Source: Bacteroidota bacterium
Lineage (GTDB): Bacteria; Bacteroidota; Bacteroidia; B-17B0; Aurantibacillaceae
Length of the DNA stretch: 56,043 nt
Assembly (NCBI GenBank): GCA_020403265.1
Contig: JADBXZ010000025.1
Location: 1-56,043, forward strand
Direction: 5' to 3'
Part shown: piece after piece, positions 24,757 to 33,424 of the stretch
Layout: every line of letters starts with the position of its first letter
Position numbering within the stretch: position 1 is the first letter of the stretch
Program-made: the position numbers and the translations under genes
The notes under the pieces: generated by a model
Seen by the model: only the letters and a program-made list of their open reading frames with translations
Database searches by the model: none
What the model was told of the DNA's origin: nothing

Positions 24757-26744
24757 ATCATAAATCCTATAACGGTTACATCATCTGTTTGTTCGTATTT
24801 ACCTTTCCATTCATAAAAATCATTTAATAAATGATCAGCCTGTTCTAATAGTGGTAATGAATTATATGTTAGTATTAAATTGTATAAGTTTGTTTGCTTA
24901 AATTTTTTTCCTTCCGGTTTGTTTTTACCGTCTTTCGATCCTCCAAATTGATCGCCAAAGCCGTCAGTTGACATGTAAAATGTACTTCTTGCCGAATAGT
25001 TAACAAATTGGTTGCTAAAACAATTATTTTCAAAATCAAAACTACTTGAAATAGAAATTCTATCCCCTTTAATAATCTCTATTGTAGAATTATCAACCTT
25101 AACTAAATTTAGTTTAGCGCCTGCAAAAACAAGTTGATTTTTATTAATTACACAAATACCTATATCTGCTCCATCATTAATTTGTTTTCCTCGGTCTTTA
25201 TTTAAATTTGATTTTAATGCAACACACATTTCTGTTAAAATTTGAGCTGGATTGTTGGCTAAATTTTCTGATTTAATAATTCTAATTAAGTTAGTGTGCA
25301 TAAACACGCTCAGCATGGCACCTGGCACCCCATGTCCTGTGCAATCCACAACGGCTATATAAGTTGAATCATTGTGATGTTCAACAAAATAAAAATCACC
25401 GCTTACAATGTCTTTAGGTTTGTAAATAATGAAGTATTCTTTTACATATTGCTTTAAAACAGAGGCAGAAGGCATTAATGCCTGTTGTATATGTTTGGCG
25501 TAATTGATGCTGTCTGTAATGTCTTTATTTTTATTCTCAATAATATCTTTTTGGAATTGAATTTTTGAGTTTTGTTTTTGTAATAAAAAATTCACTTTTT
25601 TATTCTTTATAATTTGTCGTATTAAAAGTATAACAAAACCTAAAAATAAAGCAGATGCAATAATGAAAATAATTATGAGTACGTTTTTCGATTTCACTCT
25701 GTTTTCAGAGGCTTCAAGTTCAATGTTTTTAAGTTTTAATTCGTTTTCTTTTTCTTTGGTTTCATACTGAGTGGCCAGTTCACTCGTTGTTTTTACTTTT
25801 TCAGCATTAAAAACAGAATCGTTATACTGTATATAAATTTTATAGTTTTCAACGGCCGATTTTAGATCATTTCTGCTTTCGGATAATTTGGCGAGTAAAT
25901 ACGCAGTTTCCCGGATGTTATCCAGGGCTTTTCTTTCTAGATTTAATTTTAAGGCTTTAGTAAGATTATTGACTGATTCTGTTTTTTTACCAAGCGTATC
26001 TTGTACTTTACTTAAACTCATTAGCGTCATTGCCATACCGTATTTTGATTCTATATCGGAAAACAACTCGTTAGCTATTAGTAAATTTTTCTCAGCTTCT
26101 TTAAATTGACCAAGGCCCACGTAAATTTCAGATAAAATGGTATAGCCTGAAGCCAAATATTCCGTATTCCTGTTTTTTTCAAAATAGTTTATGGCAGCTG
26201 TAATGTAGTTTTTGGCTTCTTTAAACTTTTGCTTTTGAATGAGTATGTTACCTAAACCAACACCGGAAATTATTTGCATGGTTGTTAAATTGTTAACTTT
26301 AGAAAGCGAGTGGGATAGTGTGTAATAAGTGTATGCTCTATTTGTGTCGTTTATGCCCATGTATATATTGCCAAGCGTGTTATAACAATTGGCAACGGTG
26401 TATGTTTTTTTCAATTCTTTTAAATAGGGCAATGCCTTGTGAATATATTTGATCGCCAGATCATATTTACCGGCAGTGGTATAGATGCTGCCGTATAATT
26501 GTAGACTATAGGCTATTCCATTTGCGTACTTAATTTTGATTGCAAACTTGTATGCGCTATCTGCGTAAAATAATGCTTTTTCTAATGAGTTGAACTGGTA
26601 TGCGTCGGCAACCGTTCCGAGGATTAAAACTTTAGTAGTATCAGGTTTTTTTGGTAATAAACTTAGTAAACTATCTATGTTTTTATTTTGACTTGATAGA
26701 ACAATTGGAAATAAAAATAGAAATATTATTCTTGAAAAATTCAA
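24753..26744 (-). CDS. TPR receptor with SpoIIE/PP2C serine phosphatase output
   Basis: A 663-residue membrane phosphatase. It has a signal peptide (about 1-18), TPRs (about 35-310), a membrane helix (VLIIIFIIASALFLGFVIL, about 352-371), a coiled coil with SINYAKHIQQALMPS, then a SpoIIE/PP2C domain (about 425-663). Metal-ligand and core motifs are intact: IVSGDFYFV, AVVDCTGHGVPGAM, DGADIGICVI and MSTDGFGDQFGG. It should dephosphorylate a Ser/Thr phosphoprotein such as an anti-anti-sigma factor in response to a periplasmic signal. It starts at TTG one base after gmhA and overlaps hddC, so it belongs to the heptose operon. It is the intact version of the four proteins at 1380-7483. Confidence 0.93.
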   Translation of the reverse strand: MNFSRIIFLFLFPIVLSSQNKNIDSLLSLLPKKPDTTKVLILGTVADAYQFNSLEKALFYADSAYKFAIKIKYANGIAYSLQLYGSIYTTAGKYDLAIKYIHKALPYLKELKKTYTVANCYNTLGNIYMGINDTNRAYTYYTLSHSLSKVNNLTTMQIISGVGLGNILIQKQKFKEAKNYITAAINYFEKNRNTEYLASGYTILSEIYVGLGQFKEAEKNLLIANELFSDIESKYGMAMTLMSLSKVQDTLGKKTESVNNLTKALKLNLERKALDNIRETAYLLAKLSESRNDLKSAVENYKIYIQYNDSVFNAEKVKTTSELATQYETKEKENELKLKNIELEASENRVKSKNVLIIIFIIASALFLGFVILLIRQIIKNKKVNFLLQKQNSKIQFQKDIIENKNKDITDSINYAKHIQQALMPSASVLKQYVKEYFIIYKPKDIVSGDFYFVEHHNDSTYIAVVDCTGHGVPGAMLSVFMHTNLIRIIKSENLANNPAQILTEMCVALKSNLNKDRGKQINDGADIGICVINKNQLVFAGAKLNLVKVDNSTIEIIKGDRISISSSFDFENNCFSNQFVNYSARSTFYMSTDGFGDQFGGSKDGKNKPEGKKFKQTNLYNLILTYNSLPLLEQADHLLNDFYEWKGKYEQTDDVTVIGFMI

Positions 26745-26745
26745 A

Positions 26746-27330
26746 CTAGATATTTTTTGGGAATAATTTCATTTCCACCAATTCACAAATGGTATGGCCG
26801 AGTAACATATGGCATTCTTGAATTCTTGGTGTATCAGTGCTAGGAATGTTGATTAAATGGGTCGGTAAATCTTTTAGTTTACCACCTGTTTGCCCTGTAA
26901 AAGCAATTGTACAAGCTCCTTTGCTATTGGCTTCATTAATCGCGTTAATAATATTAGCACTATTGCCGCTTGTAGTTAAGCCAATTAATACGTCTTTCTC
27001 GCTAACCATGGCTTTCACAAGTCGACTGTATACGACATCATAACTATAATCGTTAGCAACTGCGGTTAAATAACTGGTGTTAACATGCAAAGCTTCACTG
27101 TAAAGCGGCGGCCTATCGTAATAGAATCTACCACTCAATTCAGCTGCCAGGTGTTGAGCATCTGCCGCACTGCCACCATTACCGCACCAAAAAACTTTAC
27201 CGTTATTTTGATAGCATTTAATTATTTCTGAGGCACATAGATTAACTTTATTTAATAAATCACCTTGGTTTAATAACTCAGTTTTTAGCGCTATACTAGA
27301 TGAAATTGTTTGTTTAATTAGTTCAACCAT
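26746..27330 (-). CDS. gmhA: D-sedoheptulose 7-phosphate isomerase
   Basis: A 194-residue SIS-domain isomerase converting sedoheptulose 7-phosphate to heptose 7-phosphate, the first step of ADP- or GDP-heptose synthesis. Motifs: GNGGSAADAQHLAAELSGRF (about 50-69), LIGLTTSGNSANIINAI (about 115-131) and the C-terminal IQECHMLLGHTICELVE. DiaA-like proteins share the fold, but the operon with hddC and gmhB fixes the call. It is the first gene of the minus-strand operon; TTTATTTG on the minus strand about 70-75 bases upstream is a weak -7 candidate. Confidence 0.95.
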   Translation of the reverse strand: MVELIKQTISSSIALKTELLNQGDLLNKVNLCASEIIKCYQNNGKVFWCGNGGSAADAQHLAAELSGRFYYDRPPLYSEALHVNTSYLTAVANDYSYDVVYSRLVKAMVSEKDVLIGLTTSGNSANIINAINEANSKGACTIAFTGQTGGKLKDLPTHLINIPSTDTPRIQECHMLLGHTICELVEMKLFPKNI

Positions 27331-27421
27331 GCGTTAAATATAGGTTTTTTTGAATAGTAATTTTTTACTTTCTTAAGAAATATTTCATTAATTTATTCAA
27401 ATAAATGAGTAAGTTTACCTT

Positions 27422-28132
27422 ATGAATATCGAAGTTTGTTTCACCCCCCAAGCCTATTCATTATTTCATAAACCAAATACAGTTGTTGTTGTAATTGATG
27501 TTTTAAGAGCTACTTCGGCAATTGTTACTGCTTTTTTTAACGGTGTTGATAAAATGATACCTGTTGCTGAAATAGATGAAGCATTAGATTATAAGCAACA
27601 AGGTTTTTTGGTTGCCGCAGAAAGAAATGGTGAAATAGTTGATGGCTTTGATTTGGGCAATAGCCCATTTGGATATATGAATGCAAAAGTAAAAGGAAAA
27701 ACAATTGCAATAACAACCACTAATGGTACCCAAGCTATAAATGCAGCTAAACAAGCAGATAAGGTAGTTATTGGTAGTTTTTTAAATTTGGATGAACTGA
27801 TAAGGTTTTTGAAAGAAGAAAAGAAAGATGTTTTGTTTTTATGTGCAGGTTGGAAAAATAAATTTAATCTTGAGGATACTTTGTTTGCCGGCGCTGTAGC
27901 TGAGGCATTAATTTATAAATATGGTTTTTTAACTTCATGTGATTCTACAATAGCTTCAATTGAGTTGTATAAAAATGCCAAGCATGATCTGTTTAAATTT
28001 TTGGCTAATTCCTCTCATCGAAACCGTCTAGCAAAATTAGATCTTGAAAGGGATATCAAATACTGTTTAACGCCGAATCAATGCCCTGTTATACCTATTC
28101 TTGATGGTAAGTTTTTAATTAAAGCGAATTAA
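27422..28132 (+). CDS. comB: 2-phosphosulfolactate phosphatase
   Basis: A 236-residue ComB-family protein. Family segments are VVVIDVLRATSAIVTAF (about 22-38), AERNGEIVDGFDLGNSPFGY (about 61-80), KTIAITTTNGTQAI (about 90-103) and LCAGWKNKFNLEDTLFAGAV. ComB hydrolyses 2-phospho-3-sulfolactate to sulfolactate, known from coenzyme M synthesis but also widespread in bacteria that make sulfonates. Here it could serve sulfolactate or related sulfonate formation; no other gene for that pathway is in the window. It is one base from the small LysR-type gene that follows, so the two form an operon. Confidence 0.9.
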   Translation: MNIEVCFTPQAYSLFHKPNTVVVVIDVLRATSAIVTAFFNGVDKMIPVAEIDEALDYKQQGFLVAAERNGEIVDGFDLGNSPFGYMNAKVKGKTIAITTTNGTQAINAAKQADKVVIGSFLNLDELIRFLKEEKKDVLFLCAGWKNKFNLEDTLFAGAVAEALIYKYGFLTSCDSTIASIELYKNAKHDLFKFLANSSHRNRLAKLDLERDIKYCLTPNQCPVIPILDGKFLIKAN

Positions 28133-28133
28133 T

Positions 28134-28412
28134 ATGGTAGTAACACTCCGTCAAATGCAGTATATTTGCGCAGTTGCCGAAACGCAGAGTTTCAGTAAAG
28201 CAGCAGAATTATGTTTTGCTGATCAAAGTACCGTAAGCCAGCAAATAAAACAATTCGAAGAAAAGTTAAATATTAAAATTTTTAATCGAGAAACTATTCC
28301 TTTAAAGGTTACAGCAGAGGGTGAAGAAATAATTAACAAGTGCAAGTCTATTTTAACTGGAGTTGAAGAGCTGATTAAACCAATCAAGAAAGACATTTAT
28401 CGTTTTCAATAG
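28134..28412 (+). CDS. Stand-alone LysR-type DNA-binding domain (no effector domain)
   Basis: Only 92 residues, against roughly 300 in a normal LysR regulator. It has a full winged-helix HTH: LRQMQYICAVAETQSFSKAA (about 5-24), STVSQQIKQFEEKLNIKIF (about 32-50) and PLKVTAEGEEI, then part of the linker helix (about 65-85). The closest type is OxyR/LysR. The effector-binding domain is missing and no remnant is found in any frame downstream; a clean terminator follows. It is translationally adjacent to comB. It may be a compact regulator of comB or a domain fixed after truncation. Confidence 0.82.
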   Translation: MVVTLRQMQYICAVAETQSFSKAAELCFADQSTVSQQIKQFEEKLNIKIFNRETIPLKVTAEGEEIINKCKSILTGVEELIKPIKKDIYRFQ

Positions 28413-28417
28413 ATTGT

Positions 28418-28455
28418 GCGTTATGGAAATATACCATAACGCTTGATTTTTCTTT
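28418..28455 (+). terminator. Terminator after the comB-lysR-like operon
   Basis: GCGTTATGG (28418-28426) pairs perfectly with CCATAACGC (28434-28442) across a seven-base loop, followed by a T-rich stretch interrupted by single G, A and C bases. Confidence 0.85.
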
Positions 28456-28499
28456 AGAATGATTATAATTTTGTATTAAGAAAACGTTCTTTATCAATT

Positions 28500-28576
28500 A
28501 GGGTCATTGTTATGCTAGTTATTTTTTCATGGGGATGTTTAATTTTTTCTACATAACGTTATAATGACCCTTTTTG
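28500..28576 (+). other. Large stem-loop with U-tract upstream of gmk
   Basis: AGGGTCATT (28500-28508) pairs with AATGACCCT (28563-28571). After a bulge GTTATG (28509-28514) pairs with CATAAC (28552-28557), leaving a loop of about 37 bases. The right arm runs into TTTTT. It may be a second terminator or a regulatory stem-loop; the predicted gmk promoter lies about 70 bases further downstream. Confidence 0.5.
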
Positions 28577-28641
28577 TTTTTTCTCGTTTTCTTTCTTTTT
28601 CTGTATTATTTACAAACTTAGTTTTTCTCATTTCAAGATTG

Positions 28642-28649
28642 TATATTTG
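28642..28649 (+). promoter_or_regulatory. Putative -7 element of gmk
   Basis: TATATTTG matches TAnnTTTG exactly and is three bases before the gmk ATG, the same spacing as at 15437-15444. A transcript from it would begin at or very near the start codon. No good -33 element is seen. Confidence 0.45.
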
Positions 28650-28652
28650 CAC

Positions 28653-29225
28653 ATGAGTGCTAACAAACTTATTATTTTCTCTGCGCCATCCGGTTCCGGT
28701 AAAACCACCATTGTTAGGCATTTGTTAAAAACGTATCCTAATCAAATCGAATTTTCAATTTCTGCCACAAGTCGTCCTAGACGTGGGGTTGAAGAAAACG
28801 GTAAAGATTACTTTTATCTTACATCGGAAGAATTCAAGCAAAAAGTACTTAACCATGAGTTCTTGGAATGGGAAGAAGTATATGCAGGGACACATTATGG
28901 CACTTTAAAGTCAGAGGTTCAAAAGATTTGGAACAAAGGAAAGGCTGTTATTTTTGATATTGATGTTGAAGGTGGATTAAATTTAAAAAATCAGTTTAAA
29001 GAAGACGCCTTGGCTGTTTTTGTTATGCCTCCAAGCATTAAAATTCTTGAAGAAAGACTTAGATTAAGGCAAACAGATAGTCCTGAAAGTATTGCAAGAA
29101 GAGTTGCAAAAGCAGAAAAAGAACTAAAAACTGCAGAGTTATTCGATGTTTTTATAATAAATGAGGTTTTGGAAGAAGCGTGTTCAAAAGCGGAAGAAGT
29201 TGTTCAGAATTTTCTAAAGCATTAA
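28653..29225 (+). CDS. gmk: Guanylate kinase
   Basis: A 190-residue kinase that makes GDP from GMP. The P-loop is SAPSGSGKTTIVRHLL (about 10-25), followed by the GMP-binding FSISATSRPRRGVEENGKDY and the FLEWEEVYAGTHYGTL segment. The lid region has RLRLRQTDSPESIARR. I used the ATG at 28653 (MSANKLIIFS) rather than the TTG two codons earlier. It stands alone on the plus strand with a likely leaderless promoter. Confidence 0.97.
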   Translation: MSANKLIIFSAPSGSGKTTIVRHLLKTYPNQIEFSISATSRPRRGVEENGKDYFYLTSEEFKQKVLNHEFLEWEEVYAGTHYGTLKSEVQKIWNKGKAVIFDIDVEGGLNLKNQFKEDALAVFVMPPSIKILEERLRLRQTDSPESIARRVAKAEKELKTAELFDVFIINEVLEEACSKAEEVVQNFLKH

Positions 29226-29277
29226 TTTTTAATTTCTTAAGTAACAACTTTGTAGCAGTTCTTAATTAATCGTTCTA

Positions 29278-30423
29278 CTAAATAGTTTTGAGCTTGTCAA
29301 TTTTATTAGGAACAAGTTTGAAATAGATAATTCCTCCAATTGCTGAGGTAAAGCCTGCTATCGTTATAATTAACTTAGCTTGATTAAGTTCATCAGTTTT
29401 TGAAAAGGAAAGCAAGGCAACAAAAATGCTCATTGTAAAACCAATCCCTGCAAATATACCGGCACCCAATAGTAAACGATAGTTTAATTCTAATGCCAAT
29501 TTTGCAAATTTTAATTTGATACTTAGCCAACAAAACAAAAGTATTCCAAGTGGTTTACCTAAAGTTAATCCAAAGAAAATGCCTAGTGTATAATTATTAA
29601 GAAAGTTATCAAAAATTACATTTCTAACGTCAATAAGCGCATTAACCAATATGAAAATTGGAACAATGCCATAGGTTACAAATTTATGCATTGGAAAAAG
29701 AACACGTTCTTCATTGTTAAATTCTTTAAAGGGGATGCTTATTGCTATAATTGCTCCTGCAATTGAAGGATGAAAACCTGCATTGTACAAGATTATCCAA
29801 AGAACTATCAAGAACAAAATATAAATAGGGATATATGTTACTTTTTTGTAACTAATAATTGCGATAATGATTAAAAGTAGAAATAATATTACCAAATAAG
29901 TTAATTGAAATTGATTAGTGTAAAAAAAAGCAATTATTACAATAGCACCTAAATCATCAATTATAGCAAGTGCTGCTAAAAACAACTTTAAAGAGGCAGG
30001 TATTTTGTTTCCCATTAAAGAGATTATTGCCAAAGACAATGCAATGTCAGTAGCCATTGGAATTCCAAATCCTTTGGTGTAATGAGTATTAAATGTAAAG
30101 GTGTAATATATTAAAGCCGGAACAAGCATTCCGCCAATTGCACCAAAAATTGGTAGTCCGGCCACTTTTAAATCTTTTAACTCACCCTCAACCAATTCCC
30201 GCTTAATCTCGAGACCAACTTGCAAAAAGAAAAGCGTCATCAGTCCTTCATTAATCCAGTCTTTAACACTTAAATGAAAGAAATGAAATTCTAAAATCTG
30301 ATTAAATTTTCCTGCGAAATTTGAGTTAGCAATAACAAAGGATGTTATAAACGCAGCAACTAGTAATAATGAACCGGTTTTTTCAACCTTTATAAAGTTT
30401 TTAAAAATTCGGGTAAGTAACAT
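29278..30423 (-). CDS. nhaA: Na+/H+ antiporter NhaA
   Basis: A 381-residue inner-membrane antiporter with about eleven or twelve helices. The ion-binding Asp pair is in LAALAIIDDLGAIVIIAF, and MATDIALSLAIISLMGNKIP and FHPSIAGAIIAISIPFKE match the family. It exports Na+ in exchange for protons and helps pH homeostasis. It is about as long as E. coli NhaA (388). The gene upstream on the same strand is 15 bases away, but no functional link is known. Confidence 0.97.
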   Translation of the reverse strand: MLLTRIFKNFIKVEKTGSLLLVAAFITSFVIANSNFAGKFNQILEFHFFHLSVKDWINEGLMTLFFLQVGLEIKRELVEGELKDLKVAGLPIFGAIGGMLVPALIYYTFTFNTHYTKGFGIPMATDIALSLAIISLMGNKIPASLKLFLAALAIIDDLGAIVIIAFFYTNQFQLTYLVILFLLLIIIAIISYKKVTYIPIYILFLIVLWIILYNAGFHPSIAGAIIAISIPFKEFNNEERVLFPMHKFVTYGIVPIFILVNALIDVRNVIFDNFLNNYTLGIFFGLTLGKPLGILLFCWLSIKLKFAKLALELNYRLLLGAGIFAGIGFTMSIFVALLSFSKTDELNQAKLIITIAGFTSAIGGIIYFKLVPNKIDKLKTI

Positions 30424-30438
30424 TATCCCGGGTAAGTA

Positions 30439-31122
30439 TTAATCGTGACTATCATCACCAGAAAAGTCTTCTTGGCTGTCGCTTTCATTAAAATCATCTT
30501 CGCTTTCTTCTTGGCCAAATTCATCTTCTCCCTCTTCTCCTTCTAAATTATCAAGATCATCTTGTTCAACACCTTCCTCACCCGTATCTAATTTCTTGTA
30601 TATTTCATCATCGTTCAATTCAGGGTCGTTGAGCAAACCGGCCATAGCTAAATCCGGACTTAACTCCTCTTTAGCCATATTAGTTTGTTTATATTGTTTT
30701 GGCGGATTGCCGATTGATTTTACGCAAGCTGGATAATTAACTTTAGGATTCTCGTCAACCATTTTGACCATTTCAACCAAAAAATTCCATTGTACTTTGG
30801 CGTCAAAAACGTAAAAAAAACGTTGATGAGGTTGTTCAATGAAGGAAGCAATTTTTGTTTCCGACATTAATTTCTTTGGTTCAACACCAAGTTTTATTTC
30901 ATCAGCATCTAAAGGTAAGTCTTCTTTTCTTAAGGTAATTTCTCTGTTTTTTCGCCAATAATCATCACTTACAAAAAACGATGCTTCATGTTTATTATCA
31001 AATTTAAATGCTTCCTGAATGGCATTGTGAAAAAGTTCAAAGCTTTGAGAAGATTTAATGTCAATGTCTCTGACAATATCTTCATTATCTTCTAAACAAA
31101 CTCTAAATCTATATACTGCCAT
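30439..31122 (-). CDS. pRiA4b ORF-3-like protein with acidic tail
   Basis: A 227-residue protein. Residues 1-150 are a pRiA4b ORF-3/IS1096-TnpR-like domain: VYRFRVCLEDNEDIVRDIDI, then SFELFHNAIQEAFKFDNKHE and ASFFVSDDYWRK. The remaining 75 or so residues are a disordered acidic tail rich in Asp, Glu and Ser (for example LDNLEGEEGEDEFGQEESED). The family name comes from plasmid and transposon genes, but many chromosomes carry it as a free-standing gene and its function is not known. No transposase or inverted repeats are seen nearby. Confidence 0.82.
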   Translation of the reverse strand: MAVYRFRVCLEDNEDIVRDIDIKSSQSFELFHNAIQEAFKFDNKHEASFFVSDDYWRKNREITLRKEDLPLDADEIKLGVEPKKLMSETKIASFIEQPHQRFFYVFDAKVQWNFLVEMVKMVDENPKVNYPACVKSIGNPPKQYKQTNMAKEELSPDLAMAGLLNDPELNDDEIYKKLDTGEEGVEQDDLDNLEGEEGEDEFGQEESEDDFNESDSQEDFSGDDSHD

Positions 31123-31142
31123 AATAATTTTTTTGATGATTA

Positions 31143-31892
31143 CTAATTACGGGTTTTATACATCTCAGATTTCATTAATCCAAGTTTATTGAAAAAATGA
31201 ATAAAAGAGACACCTAATACACCTAAACCATACTTCATACTTCTTCTAAAGTTGATACTACTTGCTTCAGGGAAATATTTGGTAGGACAAGTTACTTCAG
31301 CAATTTCAAATCCTGCGTAAAAAATCTGTGAAATCATTTGATTATCAAAAACGAAATCGTCACTATTGGCATGATAATTAATTTTTTGAATGACTTCCTT
31401 GCTAAAAGCCCTGTAACCGGTGTGGTATTCTGATAATTTTTGATTAATTAATAAATTTTGAGAGAAGGTAAGCATACGATTAAAAATGTATTTATACATT
31501 GGCATACCGCCTTTTAGCGCACCTTTACCTAAAATTCTGGAACCAAATGCCACAGGATACAAGTCATTAGCTATGAGGTAACTTAAACTTTGAATTAATT
31601 TAGGTGTATATTGATAATCTGGATGAAGCATTATAACAATATCAGCTCCTAGCTCCATTGCCTTATCATAACAGGTTTTTTGATTTCCACCGTAGCCTTT
31701 ATTCTTTTCGTGTCTGATAACGTGTTTAATGCCTATTTCACGCGCAACATCAGATGTATTGTCTTTACTGTGATCATCAACTAATACAACATCATCTACA
31801 ATGTCAAATGGAATTTCATCGTATGTCTTTTTTAGCGTTAGTGATGCGTTGTAGGCCGGCAATACGGCTACAATTTTTTTACCGTTAATCAT
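31143..31892 (-). CDS. Glycosyltransferase family 2, dolichyl-phosphate-mannose-synthase-like
   Basis: About 249 residues from ATG 31892 (MINGKKIVAVLPAYNAS); a TTG six codons upstream is less likely. GT-A motifs: DIVDDVVLVDDHSKDNTSDV (about 31-50), RHEKNKGYGGNQKTCYDKAM, and the metal-binding segment IVMLHPDYQYTP written as MLHPDYQ. The C-terminal part has SEYHTGYRAFSKEVI and DDFVFDNQMISQI. Enzymes of this group usually load a sugar onto a polyprenyl phosphate. No membrane helices are obvious. Divergent from the lptF/G operon. Confidence 0.9.
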   Translation of the reverse strand: MINGKKIVAVLPAYNASLTLKKTYDEIPFDIVDDVVLVDDHSKDNTSDVAREIGIKHVIRHEKNKGYGGNQKTCYDKAMELGADIVIMLHPDYQYTPKLIQSLSYLIANDLYPVAFGSRILGKGALKGGMPMYKYIFNRMLTFSQNLLINQKLSEYHTGYRAFSKEVIQKINYHANSDDFVFDNQMISQIFYAGFEIAEVTCPTKYFPEASSINFRRSMKYGLGVLGVSFIHFFNKLGLMKSEMYKTRN

Positions 31893-31969
31893 AGAAAGCA
31901 AAAATAACAAAGTTTAATGAATTGCAAACACAAAAAGTTATCAAATAAGTGTATTTTTAAGGCTAATTT

Positions 31970-33424
31970 ATGCATTTAAAGAAATTACATTCCTTAACCT
32001 TAAAGACATTCATTCCACCTTTTATAATGACTCTTTTTGTGAGTGTATTTTTGTTTTTCTTGGTGCAGATAGTTATTACTTACCTAGATGATTTTATAGG
32101 GAAAGGTTTAAGTACATTTGATTTACTTACTTTGTTTTTTTACGCCTGGATAACTATGATTCCACAATGTATTCCACTTGCAGTTTTATTAGGTGCGATT
32201 ATGTGCTATGGTAGTTTGGCAGAAAACTATGAGCTAGCAGCCATGAAATCAAGTGGATTATCTCTTTTTAGCATTCTTAAACCTGTTTTTATTTTCATAT
32301 TAGGCCTTGCTTTCTTTACTTTTATTTTCAACAACTTTATTTTACCTGTTGTGAACCTCAAATTCTCAACTCTACTATACGATGTAAGGCAAAAAAAACC
32401 AAGTGTTAACATCAAAGAAGGTATTTTTTACAACAAATTGGATAATTACAGTTTACGTGTTGGTCAAAAATCAAAGAATAAAGATACACTCAAGGATATT
32501 TACATATATGATCATAGTGCCAGAATGGGTAACGTCATCCAAATGTACGCCAACTCTGGGAAAATTACCACAACTGCCGACAGTAGCGCCTTGGTATTAA
32601 TTTTAAAAAATGGAAATCGATACGAGGAACTTAATTTACAAGAGAACATTGGAAGGAAAAAGAAAACATTGTCTCAATTAAATTTTAAAGAATTACAAGT
32701 TAACCTTGAAGTGGAGGATTTAAAACTTAAACGAAGTAATGAGGATCAGTTTAAGCATAACGGTGACATGATGAATGTTTGGCAGTTGGATTCTGTTGCT
32801 GATAGTACAAAAAGGTTAATTAATAAAAGATTGATTGAGTTAAATAGACAGGCTAAAGAATATTTTTATAACAGGATTGCCCAAAAAAATAGAGAGCCTG
32901 ATTCAATAAAAGCCAAAAATAAGAATCCGGTTGTGCACATGGATACATTTTTAACCAAATTAAAAAAGGAAGAAAAAGAAAAATTGATAGAAGGTGCCTT
33001 AAATCAGGTTAGGAGCAATGCCAGCTATATTGATGGTTGCGCAACTAATTTCAGAAATGATCAAGAAGAATATAATTCCTATCTAATTGAATGGCATAAA
33101 AAAATTGTAGTATGTTTCGCATGCATCGTTTTGTTCTTTGTTGGAGCGCCTTTAGGAGCCATCATACGTAAAGGAGGTCTTGGTTTGCCGGTTGTTGTGG
33201 CTGTAATGTTTTTTTTAGCATATTTTATTTTAACCGACGCATTTATGCTTTTGGCAATTGATGGTACAGTTGCTCCATGGTTGGGCATGTGGAGTCCAGT
33301 ATTAATATTTTTACCAATTAGTATTTATCTAACATATAAGGCAGCTAATGATAGTGCGTTATTCGATTTTGCAACTTATTTTGGTTGGATTTATAAACTT
33401 AAACTTAATAAAAAGAAGAATTGA
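31970..33424 (+). CDS. LptF/LptG family LPS export permease
   Basis: A 484-residue YjgP/YjgQ-family inner-membrane permease of the LPS export ABC system. Three N-terminal helices (including TLFVSVFLFFLVQIVITYL and YAWITMIPQCIPLAVLLGAI), a large periplasmic jelly-roll region (about 130-370) and three C-terminal helices are visible. GAPLGAIIRKGGLGLPVVV near residue 397 is a good family match. The periplasmic part carries an extra charged helical stretch (about 265-360) longer than in E. coli. The gene leads an overlapping run with two glycosyltransferases and an LptA/OstA-like gene. Confidence 0.93.
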   Translation: MHLKKLHSLTLKTFIPPFIMTLFVSVFLFFLVQIVITYLDDFIGKGLSTFDLLTLFFYAWITMIPQCIPLAVLLGAIMCYGSLAENYELAAMKSSGLSLFSILKPVFIFILGLAFFTFIFNNFILPVVNLKFSTLLYDVRQKKPSVNIKEGIFYNKLDNYSLRVGQKSKNKDTLKDIYIYDHSARMGNVIQMYANSGKITTTADSSALVLILKNGNRYEELNLQENIGRKKKTLSQLNFKELQVNLEVEDLKLKRSNEDQFKHNGDMMNVWQLDSVADSTKRLINKRLIELNRQAKEYFYNRIAQKNREPDSIKAKNKNPVVHMDTFLTKLKKEEKEKLIEGALNQVRSNASYIDGCATNFRNDQEEYNSYLIEWHKKIVVCFACIVLFFVGAPLGAIIRKGGLGLPVVVAVMFFLAYFILTDAFMLLAIDGTVAPWLGMWSPVLIFLPISIYLTYKAANDSALFDFATYFGWIYKLKLNKKKN

